A stretch of 39,213 nt of DNA from a virus, in the IMG/VR virus record IMGVR_UViG_3300020160_002376, positions 1 to 39,213 of that record; one strand, given 5' to 3'. Every line of letters begins with the position of its first letter. Positions within the stretch are counted from its first letter, which is position 1. Below the pieces are notes generated by a model. That model made no database searches. It saw only the letters and a list, made by a program, of their open reading frames with translations, and was not told where the DNA came from. Below are positions 33,201 through 39,213 of the stretch, piece by piece. The position numbers and the translations under genes are program-made.

Positions 33201-33824
33201 TATAACGCATATAATTGGGCCAATGGTAAATTCTCCAGATCATCCACTGAAAATAGTCCTATTTATAGTCCAAAAGCTATAACATTAACTAATACTAAAA
33301 TTAGTACACTAACTGCCCCATATAAGGGTCCAGGTACTGATGGTATTAAAATAAATGCTATGGGAAAATATCAAACTATCGTTTCAACCTTAAGAGCGGC
33401 CGCCAAATATGCAGGTATATCTAATGAATTATATTCTAAACAAAACCAGGAAATAGTAATTGAATATCTACTCCTTTATACTCCCATTAGACCTAGCTTA
33501 ACATCATATTTAAAAGGTAAAAATAAGGGAACTATTGAAGATCTTACCCGTGCTGTTCAAGATATCGCTCAAACGTGGTCAAGTTTCCCTACCGTATTTT
33601 TAAGAGATAAAAAAACCAAAGTTGGATATATAGCTAAAGGAGGAGGAAATATTACCTATAACTTTGGAAAAGGAATTAATCCTAGAAAATCTAAAATAAA
33701 AATAGCAGATGTAGTTCAAGCTCTAATAACATCTAGAATTCAATATACTGGTGTAGATTCCTTAGACTTATATAAACCATCATATTATAATCCAACATAT
33801 GTATTTTCCAAAGTCCCAAATTAA
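30234..33824 (+). CDS. Baseplate hub protein fused to a lysozyme-like domain
   Basis: The protein has 1196 residues. An early section (about 160-300) contains M-P-G-I-I-S-M-E-V-K-A, a long Q-x-D-I-L-D-T-L-Y-M-R-L-G-Y-T-V-L-L-E-W-G helix-strand unit and a strand W-T-F-N-N-D-G-S-Y-D-I-D-L-T. This looks like a hub barrel scaffold in the manner of T4 gp27. After a large middle part, about 970-1150 reads as a peptidoglycan-degrading domain. I-A-K-L-E-S-F-G-G-D-Y-N-A-Y supplies a likely catalytic Glu, and G-K-Y-Q-T-I-V-S-T-L-R-A-A-A matches the G-x-Y-Q-x-x-x-x-T-L motif of lysozyme or transglycosylase folds. T4 places these functions in two proteins, gp27 and gp5. The C-terminus overlaps the next gene by 26 bases. 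Confidence 0.72.
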   Translation: MGNIIGEPLDDYVANQIKARQKLHGSGVRFDQNTRTEDQLNILNSNTSWIKLASGVSISDEERLKDLGFTSTERPNLLKRGLAQKYVLFNGISEYNEGVLTQRQGFKPSTFQNVFNDNGKVIGATIRDSEDSSYIYSRYRNAGSETHGSDSGYSPMPGIISMEVKALKRGSIEKAFVKIKAQNRQQLDILDTLYMRLGYTVLLEWGNTLYTTSGGDKQVVRNTIIEDKFFEFEGNRSYLDFIGGSNDPLIKSYKEKYNGNYDGMLAVISNFSWTFNNDGSYDIDLTLISLGDVIESLKSNISINSKVSEFISSNTLASGSIENPIIETSKDLNNISSMLWLFTRFGPTKKEINIFLPGMKENVGKRTVGYFLNKGKVELVNQTGVYTFYEKTSTSKEYLPLTPQTYTTINPDQNAEQYLINRFHTIGNNKYATVGPSSDPTKGYVLSGNGKKRMLTYYIPYTVTAYVDNSVPGSGLAGVGAGATEQEFTRYHKYIIYYTRKPLKSNESISNPIAAAPGFTAFQLDSTEKQYYLRFAYLLEFIQENIIPEISSSPDNAPLFSIDYDTWSNYMYSLPNQISLDPTKCIVRNDHFVKLYGEKNPSKSFPELQPFRIVDTNADNNFAKNQNLAYPLNIYLNFNFILESLKSNQNERGDTNLYGFISSICTGLNKALGGVNNLEPIINKDTNTLTIIDSTPIPGVSCPEDSSYELMLYGYKGSNLNPDKQSFTTYESNFIRDINLKTTISPDYATMVTVGATANGYVKGTEATAFSVWNEGIVDRFKNELIPPPQQVESDPTDYQKEALTNYGKEFLYPLTHCYGFDGNLYPSPPSVGNLNSDIIGKNISIVTEFYKYIIAKKGQKTQQAGTIGFIPFKLSITMDGISGIKIYNKLNVNSSFLPVRYGKTLNFIITGVNHRLQNNDWETTLETIVMPKTSQLEISDYDISSIAQDISLSEASIPSSAIPTVLTSGNGLDPIKNLIAKLESFGGDYNAYNWANGKFSRSSTENSPIYSPKAITLTNTKISTLTAPYKGPGTDGIKINAMGKYQTIVSTLRAAAKYAGISNELYSKQNQEIVIEYLLLYTPIRPSLTSYLKGKNKGTIEDLTRAVQDIAQTWSSFPTVFLRDKKTKVGYIAKGGGNITYNFGKGINPRKSKIKIADVVQALITSRIQYTGVDSLDLYKPSYYNPTYVFSKVPN

Positions 33825-34401
33825 ACCAAATTTATACACTAATGGTGGAGAATATATTCTTTCAACAACAAATGAAGAATATAAAGGATATTATTATAAA
33901 ACATCTACTGGTAAATTTTATACTGGAAAAAATCCCCAACAAGGTCCCAATATTTTACTTACCACCCAACCCCAAGAAAACATTGATACTAGGTATTCTG
34001 ATACAAATCCATTTTTATTTCAAGAAATCACATTAGAACCTGATCTTGAATATAACTCTCTTACTTATCAAACTAGATCTATCCCACAATTTAATCCTAC
34101 AACACCAAACCAACAGGAAAAAACAAATGGGCAATTTACTAGATATTTCTGTAAACGAAATAATGAATTAAAGTATATGGAAATTAGTCTAGATACTTAT
34201 ACCCAACTAGACATTCAAGACCCACAAATTGCTTGGGATCTATACACCCCAGCATCTGTAACATGGCAAATTCAAGGTGATAAAAATACAGTATATGCAT
34301 CAAATCAATCATCTGTTTATTTAGTAGAAAAAACCCAAACTTGGTATGGTTTCTCTCAATACTTTAAAGGTGATTTCTTAAAATATTACTTGGGATCCTA
34401 A
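33799..34401 (+). CDS. Hypothetical baseplate-associated protein
   Basis: The 200 residues start at an ATG inside the hub gene's end (26-base overlap, different frame), so coupled translation is likely. The N-terminal block has P-K-S-Q-I-K-P-N-L-Y-T-N-G-G-E-Y and G-Y-Y-Y-K-T-S-T-G-K-F-Y-T-G-K-N-P, a tyrosine-rich hairpin-like unit. From memory, proteins of this type are common near the tail genes of marine phages. The second half carries F-C-K-R-N-N-E-L-K-Y-M-E-I and V-E-K-T-Q-T-W-Y-G-F-S-Q-Y-F. It is most likely structural. The exact function is unknown. It is the last gene of the tail block. Confidence 0.68.
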   Translation: MYFPKSQIKPNLYTNGGEYILSTTNEEYKGYYYKTSTGKFYTGKNPQQGPNILLTTQPQENIDTRYSDTNPFLFQEITLEPDLEYNSLTYQTRSIPQFNPTTPNQQEKTNGQFTRYFCKRNNELKYMEISLDTYTQLDIQDPQIAWDLYTPASVTWQIQGDKNTVYASNQSSVYLVEKTQTWYGFSQYFKGDFLKYYLGS

Positions 34402-34424
34402 AATATAGTTTGTATCTTTAAAGC

Positions 34425-35672
34425 ATGTATTGGCTTATAGAAGATATTAAACATATAGAAACAATTTGTCGCATTAAACACAAGTCTGCTTATGTTGATG
34501 TGATTCCTTGTTCCCATAACTTACACCCTGTTGAAAACAGTGTATGTGCTTTATATTTTCGATTTGAAAGAGATGATAAAGGATACATTATTCCAATTAA
34601 CCATAGTGAAACAATAAATTTTGAGCTAGAGGAAGTAGAAAAAGTATTACAAAGTATAGGAAAAATATATGTAAGAGATAGAAAAGAATTTTTACATTAT
34701 TTCCCTATAAAGCACTGTTACCAACCATCACCCTCCCCCTATACGTATATACCTCAATTAACACAAGCTCACACGCAATTATACAATAGGTATCCGGAAA
34801 TACAAAATCTAAACACTATTGTACCCATCGTGAAACACTATGAGGTATGTGAGCAAAACTATGCTAACACCAAATTTGATATAAACCCGTTTTACAATAA
34901 GGCGGCATTGGTGTTCAATCAACTCGAACAAGCGGGTATAAAAGTGGACCCAATTAAATTCGAGCAACACTACGATAAAGAGGTAAACGAGTTTATATAC
35001 ACGCAATATAATTTAAATACATTAACAACCCGCCCTTCAAATGCATTCGGGGGCATTAATTTTTCAGCTTTAGATAAAAACAATGGAGAAAGAGAATGTT
35101 TTATACCACGCGAGGATATTTTTGTTGAAATGGACATTTCTGCTTATCATCCTACCCTTCTTGCTAATTTATTGGACTATACTTTCGATAGTGATGATAT
35201 TCATGGCAGTTTTGCTAAAATGTATGGAGTGGACTATGCAAAAGCCAAAGAGATTACGTTTAAACAAATTTACGGTGGGGTTTGGAAAGAATACCAACAC
35301 CTCGAGTTCTTTAAAAAAGTCATAGCATATACAGATGGTCTTTGGGATGATTTCCAATATGGGGGAGCAATTGAGTGCCCCATTTCAGGATATAGGTTCA
35401 ATCGAAAAGAACTGGAAAACATGAATCCACAAAAACTTTTGAATTACGTGTTACAAAACTTGGAGACCGCAAATAATGTTTGTATATTATATGAAATATT
35501 TAAGGTTTTACGCGGAAAAAATACAAAACTTGTATTATATGTGTATGATTCATTTTTGTTTGATGTAGATAAGAACGAGAAAGAGGTATTGCAACAAATT
35601 GCAAAAATAATAAACAGTAGGAATCTACAATTTAAAGTTAAAAAAGGAACAAATTATCACAATATAAAATAA
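34425..35672 (+). CDS. Compact family A DNA polymerase-like protein
   Basis: The protein has 415 residues. T-T-R-P-S-N-A-F-G-G-I-N-F (about 205-217) stands where Pol I has T-G-R-L-S-S-x-x-P-N-L-Q-N-I-P. Motif A is V-E-M-D-I-S-A-Y-H-P with Asp237. D-I-H followed by A-K-E-I-T-F-K-Q-I-Y-G-G (about 270-286) matches the O-helix K-x-x-x-F-x-x-x-Y-G. Motif C is L-Y-V-Y-D-S with Asp375 in place of V-H-D-E. The N-terminal part (A-L-Y-F-R-F-E; G-Y-I-I-P-I-N-H-S) recalls a 3'-5' exonuclease domain, but the D-x-E pair is not apparent, so proofreading may be lost. Both metal-binding Asp residues are kept. T4 itself uses a family B enzyme. No late-promoter element precedes it. Confidence 0.82.
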   Translation: MYWLIEDIKHIETICRIKHKSAYVDVIPCSHNLHPVENSVCALYFRFERDDKGYIIPINHSETINFELEEVEKVLQSIGKIYVRDRKEFLHYFPIKHCYQPSPSPYTYIPQLTQAHTQLYNRYPEIQNLNTIVPIVKHYEVCEQNYANTKFDINPFYNKAALVFNQLEQAGIKVDPIKFEQHYDKEVNEFIYTQYNLNTLTTRPSNAFGGINFSALDKNNGERECFIPREDIFVEMDISAYHPTLLANLLDYTFDSDDIHGSFAKMYGVDYAKAKEITFKQIYGGVWKEYQHLEFFKKVIAYTDGLWDDFQYGGAIECPISGYRFNRKELENMNPQKLLNYVLQNLETANNVCILYEIFKVLRGKNTKLVLYVYDSFLFDVDKNEKEVLQQIAKIINSRNLQFKVKKGTNYHNIK

Positions 35673-35675
35673 GTT

Positions 35676-36137
35676 ATGTATAGTACTCTTGAACAGCCCC
35701 CATATATGTATAATCAATATGATTATGATCAACTATTAGATTTTACATCCATGAACAATAGACTGTTTTGTACCTTTACGCCTCTTTTAGAGTTAGATAC
35801 TCTTATTGAGAGTTTGGCTAACAAATATGTCATCATGTATGACAAAATGTTTGTATTGCATATCAAAAGCAATAACGAATATGTTGTAACATATAATGTG
35901 GACCAAGGGAACGTTAATGATATTCCTGAAAATACCATTTTGGTACACAGAAAAAAAGAATCAAATACTCTATATACAATAAACGCACTAAACGAATTAA
36001 TCAAAAGATTAAATGGTGGAGTTGTTGATACCCACTTCCCAGTGAATTGGCAACATTATAAAAATTGTATATTGTTAACTCAACACAATGAAATCAAGCA
36101 ACTAAACACAAAGATTTTTAAAATTGTTGAATTGTGA
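35676..36137 (+). CDS. Conserved-looking hypothetical protein
   Basis: The protein has 153 residues. The centre reads Y-V-I-M-Y-D-K-M-F-V-L-H-I-K-S-N-N-E-Y-V-V-T-Y-N-V (about 51-75), then T-I-L-V-H-R-K-K-E-S-N-T-L-Y-T-I-N-A-L-N-E-L-I and N-W-Q-H-Y-K-N-C-I-L-L-T. It is a mixed alpha/beta protein with no catalytic motif I can name. It lies three bases after the polymerase gene (AAGTTATG start) and overlaps the next gene by four bases (GTGA). The tight linkage to the polymerase suggests an early or replication-related role, which is inference. Confidence 0.68.
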   Translation: MYSTLEQPPYMYNQYDYDQLLDFTSMNNRLFCTFTPLLELDTLIESLANKYVIMYDKMFVLHIKSNNEYVVTYNVDQGNVNDIPENTILVHRKKESNTLYTINALNELIKRLNGGVVDTHFPVNWQHYKNCILLTQHNEIKQLNTKIFKIVEL

Positions 36138-36652
36138 AAAAATCTCAATTAAAACAAATTATTAGAGAAGAAATACAAAAAGTATTATCTACTATCCCAA
36201 CTATTGAATTAAATACTTCTTTTCTTCAATCCCAAGATGATTTTGAAAGAGGAGGGGATACAGGATATACTATATGGAAACCCGAATTCAAAAATGGTTT
36301 AAAAGCAACCCAACAAAATTTTAAATCATCTGGTAAACCTGCTATTCCTGCTCAAAAAATACCATTTGAGATGATAGATACTATGAGTGATGAAGGAGGA
36401 GATATACCTTATATTAATATTAAATTTAAAAAACCATTAAATGAGATTTTTATAGATTTAGATGATTATGATCCTGAAGAGTTTGGTGTAGAAGATTTTG
36501 ATAAATTTGATGAAATAGTTGAATCTAAACCCAACCCAACATTACAGGATGTTTCTGAATTGATTGATTTAAAAAATAAAAATTTAAGTTTCTATGGATG
36601 TTATGTTTTGGATATTAAACCAAACGAAATAATTAAAGTTTCAAAAAAATAA
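36134..36652 (+). CDS. Hypothetical protein with LKQIIREEI N-terminal motif
   Basis: The 172 residues start with GTG at 36134. This start overlaps the TGA of the upstream gene (GTGA), so reinitiation or coupling is expected. It is chosen because it places K-K-S-Q-L-K-Q-I-I-R-E-E-I-Q-K-V-L at the very N-terminus, as in the protein at 23894. The rest is acidic toward the middle (D-D-Y-D-P-E-E-F-G-V-E-D-F-D-K-F-D) and ends with Y-V-L-D-I-K-P-N-E-I-I-K-V-S. Beyond the N-terminal helix it shares no visible similarity with 23894. The helix may be a modular tag. Function unknown. Confidence 0.68.
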   Translation: MKKSQLKQIIREEIQKVLSTIPTIELNTSFLQSQDDFERGGDTGYTIWKPEFKNGLKATQQNFKSSGKPAIPAQKIPFEMIDTMSDEGGDIPYINIKFKKPLNEIFIDLDDYDPEEFGVEDFDKFDEIVESKPNPTLQDVSELIDLKNKNLSFYGCYVLDIKPNEIIKVSKK

Positions 36653-36657
36653 AATAG

Positions 36658-36689
36658 TTTGGCTTATTAAATAAAGGTTATTATATTTA
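36658..36689 (+). promoter_or_regulatory. Possible host-type promoter before the gp32 gene
   Basis: TTTG (36658-36661), a 20-nt spacer, then TATATTTA (36682-36689) approximate the Bacteroidota vegetative promoter (TTTG, 19-21 nt, TAnnTTTG) with one mismatch. The gap before gp32 has no copy of the AATATTTATAA element. This would fit expression by host sigma factor before late genes. Confidence 0.35.
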
Positions 36690-36716
36690 AGTTGTAAACA
36701 AATAAATTAGTTATAT

Positions 36717-37535
36717 ATGAATTTAGATGCTATCAAGAAGAAACTTGAGTCTATGCAAAAGACACCTTCAACAGGAGGTAACAATCAAAACAATTCCAAG
36801 AGATTTAAACCTCAAATCGGAAAACAAACGGTTCGTGTTGTCCCTTTCAAATACAACAAAGAGTTCCCATTCACGGAAATGAAATTTTACTACGGTATCG
36901 GAAGTAAAAAAGTTATTGCTTCTCCATTAAACTGGGGTGAGAAAGATCCAATTGCTGAATTCGCAAAACAATTACGTGGTACAAATGACAAAGAAAACTG
37001 GCGTTTGGCTAAGAAATTAGATCCTAAAACTCGTATCTTTGCTCCTGTAATTGTACGTGGTGAAGAATCTGAGGGAGTTCAAATGTGGGAGTTTGGTAAA
37101 GAAATTTACGAGGCGTTCTTACAAATGGCTGCTGATGAGGAAGTAGGAGATTTCACAGACATCATGACTGGTCGTGATATCAAATTAGTGACTGTAGGAC
37201 CTGAATCAACAGGAACAGCTTACAACAAAACAACAATTCAACCATCTATGAAAACATCTGTTTTATCTGATGATGATAAAGAATTGGAATTGTGGTTGGA
37301 AGAACAAGTTAACCCAAAAGAATCTTACAAAATGTTACCTTTTGATGATATCAAAGCAGCATTACAAGAATGGTTAGCTCCTGAAAACGATGAAGGATCA
37401 ATTGAAGAATCTTTAGATTTTACTAAAGAAGAACCTAAAACAAACTATAGCTTATCAGCTAAACCAGCTGCAAAGAAATCAAAAGCGGAAGCATTTGACG
37501 ATTTGTTTGAAGAAGATGATGATATGCCATTTTAA
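36717..37535 (+). CDS. gp32: Single-stranded DNA-binding protein, gp32-like
   Basis: The protein has 272 residues (T4 gp32: 301). The N-terminus L-D-A-I-K-K-K-L-E-S-M-Q corresponds to the basic, cooperative-binding arm. The core has R-V-V-P-F-K-Y, F-Y-Y-G-I-G, A-S-P-L-N-W-G-E-K-D-P-I and Y-x-P-V-I-V-R-G-type strands. A conserved F-G-K-E-I-Y-E-A-F follows at about 126-134. The tail F-D-D-L-F-E-E-D-D-D-M-P-F is the acidic hydrophobic peptide that binds replication partners. There is no cysteine, so the zinc site of T4 gp32 is absent. It coats single-stranded DNA during replication and recombination, and the UvsX gene follows after 12 bases. Confidence 0.88.
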   Translation: MNLDAIKKKLESMQKTPSTGGNNQNNSKRFKPQIGKQTVRVVPFKYNKEFPFTEMKFYYGIGSKKVIASPLNWGEKDPIAEFAKQLRGTNDKENWRLAKKLDPKTRIFAPVIVRGEESEGVQMWEFGKEIYEAFLQMAADEEVGDFTDIMTGRDIKLVTVGPESTGTAYNKTTIQPSMKTSVLSDDDKELELWLEEQVNPKESYKMLPFDDIKAALQEWLAPENDEGSIEESLDFTKEEPKTNYSLSAKPAAKKSKAEAFDDLFEEDDDMPF

Positions 37536-37547
37536 TTTAATTAAATT

Positions 37548-38636
37548 ATGGCTAAGACAACAAGAAAATCACTAACTGAAGCGGCTAGTAAGGAACTGAA
37601 GACCGCTTTCAGTTTAGACAAATTTAAAGCTAATAAGGGTTTATCATCTAATGTTAAATTCAAGGAGCAAAAATGGATTCCATTTTCTCCGGCTTTACAA
37701 GAGGCATTATCTATTCCTGGTATTCCTATGGGTCATAATTCAATGGTTCGAGGAAAATCAAACACAGGAAAATCTACAATGACCATTGAGGTAGCAGTTA
37801 ATGCTCAAAAAATGGGAATCTTACCTGTATTGATCGTTACAGAGATGAAACACGATTGGAATCACTGGAGAACAATGGGGTTCGAAATGGATGATATAGT
37901 GGATGAGGAAACAGGTGAAATTGTAGACCAAACAGGATTCTTTATCTATCGAGATAGAAGCTCATTAAATTCAATTGAAGATATTGCAGCATTCATTATC
38001 GATTTATTAACAGAACAGAAGAAAGGTAATCTACCATACGACTTACTATTCATCTGGGATTCAGTTGGTTCAATCCCTTGCCAAATGTCAATTGAACAAG
38101 GTAAAAACAATCCAATGTGGAATGCAGGAGCTATCGCAACTCAATTCGGGAATTTTATCAATCAACAGATTGTAATGTCTCGTAAGGAAAGCTCAAAATA
38201 CACGAATACATTGTTTATTGTGAACAAAGTAGGTGTTGCTCCGGCTCTAACCCCAATGTCACAACCTAGAATGACAAACAAAGGTGGAGATACGTTCTAC
38301 TACGATGTTTCATTATGTTTAACATTTGGTAACGTTACAAACGCTGGTACTTCTAAAATTAACGCTGTTAAGGACAAGAAGAAAGTCGAATTTGCATTAC
38401 GTACAAAAATTGCTTGTGATAAAAATCATATTAATGGAATCACTACAATGGGAACTATCGTTTCAACAGTACATGGATTCATTAAAGATGATCCGAATGT
38501 AATTAAAAAGTACAAAGATGCACATACCCACGAATGGGCAGACATCTTAGGACAAGGTACATATTCTGTACAAGAAGACAATAGTGAATGGGACGAGAAA
38601 GCCCCAACACCTGATTTATTTGAAAACGAAGATTAA
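37548..38636 (+). CDS. uvsX: UvsX-like RecA recombinase
   Basis: The protein has 362 residues (T4 UvsX: 391). Walker A GKSNTGKS is at 69-76, a likely catalytic Glu near 99 (V-T-E-M-K-H-D-W-N-H-W), and Walker B L-L-F-I-W-D-S at 166-172, followed by S-I-P. P-G-I-P-M-G-H before the Walker A site is the usual RecA-type lead-in. It forms filaments on single-stranded DNA and drives strand exchange, in T4 for recombination-dependent replication. It works with gp32, whose gene lies immediately upstream. A start two bases after the stop marks the next gene, so gp32, uvsX and the nuclease look like one replication-recombination operon. Confidence 0.92.
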   Translation: MAKTTRKSLTEAASKELKTAFSLDKFKANKGLSSNVKFKEQKWIPFSPALQEALSIPGIPMGHNSMVRGKSNTGKSTMTIEVAVNAQKMGILPVLIVTEMKHDWNHWRTMGFEMDDIVDEETGEIVDQTGFFIYRDRSSLNSIEDIAAFIIDLLTEQKKGNLPYDLLFIWDSVGSIPCQMSIEQGKNNPMWNAGAIATQFGNFINQQIVMSRKESSKYTNTLFIVNKVGVAPALTPMSQPRMTNKGGDTFYYDVSLCLTFGNVTNAGTSKINAVKDKKKVEFALRTKIACDKNHINGITTMGTIVSTVHGFIKDDPNVIKKYKDAHTHEWADILGQGTYSVQEDNSEWDEKAPTPDLFENED

Positions 38637-38637
38637 T

Positions 38638-39213
38638 ATGAAAAAAGACCTTTTAAACCTTTTAGACAATATACAAGAACACGGGGAAGAAACCCCAACA
38701 TCTGAACGCTACTTACTAATCGATGGACTAAATTTATTCTTCAGAAACTTTAGTGCTATAAACGCAGTAAATTCAAACGGAGTTCATATTGGAGGTTTAG
38801 GAGGCTTTTTTCGATCTTTGGGAGCATTGATCCGCACCATCCAACCTACACAAGTTTATGTGGTGTTTGATGGTGTGGGTTCCTCCAACAACAGAAAAAA
38901 CATTATTCCCGAATACAAATCAAATAGAAATGTATCTCGAGTAACTAAACACGAATTGTTTGATAATTTAGAAGAGGAAGACGATTCTAAAGTAGATCAA
39001 ATTGTTCGTATCATCCAATACTTAAAAACGTTACCTGTTAAAACAGTATCGTTACCTAGAGTAGAAGCAGATGATATTATCGCTTATTTAAGTGATACTT
39101 TAATTACAAAACCCGAAGACAGAGCATTCATAGTATCCAGTGATAAAGATTATTTACAGTTGGTAAGCGAGCAAGTAATTGTATATCGTCCAATTGAAAA
39201 AGAATACTACACA
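38638..39213 (+). CDS. rnh: 5'-3' exonuclease / RNase H-like flap nuclease (5' part of gene)
   Basis: The frame is open from the ATG at 38638 to the window edge (192 residues), so the gene is cut off. Metal-binding acids of the FEN/PIN-like 5' nuclease fold are in place: Asp29 (L-L-I-D-G-L-N), Asp78 (V-V-F-D-G), Glu143, Asp145 and Asp146 (V-E-A-D-D-I-I-A), and Asp169/Asp171 (V-S-S-D-K-D-Y). N-R-K-N-I-I-P-E-Y-K-S-N-R (85-97) is the typical basic R-x-x-x-x-P-x-Y-K helix. In T4 the rnh product removes RNA primers and adjacent DNA from lagging strands. The polymerase at 34425 has no 5' nuclease domain, so this protein would supply that activity. Confidence 0.85.
   Translation, partial: MKKDLLNLLDNIQEHGEETPTSERYLLIDGLNLFFRNFSAINAVNSNGVHIGGLGGFFRSLGALIRTIQPTQVYVVFDGVGSSNNRKNIIPEYKSNRNVSRVTKHELFDNLEEEDDSKVDQIVRIIQYLKTLPVKTVSLPRVEADDIIAYLSDTLITKPEDRAFIVSSDKDYLQLVSEQVIVYRPIEKEYYT

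Noticed and set aside
33842-34036. 64-residue alternate-frame reading frame inside the gene at 33799
   Set aside because: It is fully contained in a better-supported gene whose start overlaps the hub gene. Its composition is that of an out-of-frame translation.
34402-34424. TATAGTTTG before the polymerase gene as a Bacteroidota -7 box
   Set aside because: The spacing is one base off TAnnTTTG, and no TTTG lies 19-21 nt upstream. The box is also too close to the ATG at 34425.
35083-35357. Open frames on both strands within the polymerase gene (35083-35325 and 35169-35357)
   Set aside because: They cross polymerase motifs A and B, which are read in the main frame. Hydrophobic runs in the alternate frame come from Ile/Leu-rich codon shifts.

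Overview
This AT-rich window reads as part of the genome of a T4-like contractile-tailed phage (Caudoviricetes, myovirus morphology), most likely infecting a member of the Bacteroidota. The phage assignment rests on recognisable T4-type genes on one strand: major capsid protein gp23 (3' part), neck/tail-completion proteins, two tail sheaths, tail tube, tape measure, baseplate hub and LysM-type wedge, then gp32-like SSB, UvsX and an rnh-like 5' nuclease. The host inference rests on start sites without Shine-Dalgarno sequences (A/T-rich leaders such as AAGTTATG) and on Bacteroidota-style fibre domains (NVGIGT-PS--L-V repeats and a GFLLPRM-type C-terminus). No host gene, tRNA, integrase or CRISPR array was seen. 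Every gene is on the + strand, and no stretch longer than about 120 bases lacks a gene.

Layout. 1-378 is the end of gp23, followed by a strong terminator. 465-4578 holds PhoH, a beta-rich unknown protein, and gp13-, gp14- and gp15-like head-tail joining proteins. 4599-19651 is a roughly 15 kb adhesin module. It contains small structural proteins, WKKVI-SGS fibres, a 1934-residue mosaic fibre, a fibrinogen-like lectin, two paralogous LamG-type proteins, a fibre ending in a GFLLPRM domain, and a fibre with 15 S-H-A-E-G repeats. 19739-23773 carries two paralogous sheath genes and the tube gene, closed by a second terminator. 23894-25321 carries an IIREEI-tagged small protein and a gp26-like chaperone overlapping a +1-frame extension. 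25359-34401 is the tape measure and the central baseplate, including a hub fused to a lysozyme-like domain. 34425-39213 switches to DNA metabolism: a compact family A DNA polymerase, two unknowns, gp32, UvsX and a truncated 5' nuclease.

Control. Fourteen copies of an AATATTTATAATAAAAT-like element lie upstream of structural genes, usually 5-23 nt from the start codon, and none precedes the replication genes. Its invariant core contains TATTTATA, the reverse complement of the T4 late-promoter octamer TATAAATA, so it is probably this lineage's late promoter. The two clear rho-independent terminators follow the capsid and tube genes and both carry a GAAA tetraloop.

The least conventional points are the probable +1/-2 frameshifted chaperone just before the tape measure, the fibrinogen-like receptor-binding candidate, a vestigial copy of a gene end plus promoter flanking one fibre gene, the doubled sheath, the hub-lysozyme fusion and the reduced family A polymerase. 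All family assignments were made by reading the sequence; no database search was run.
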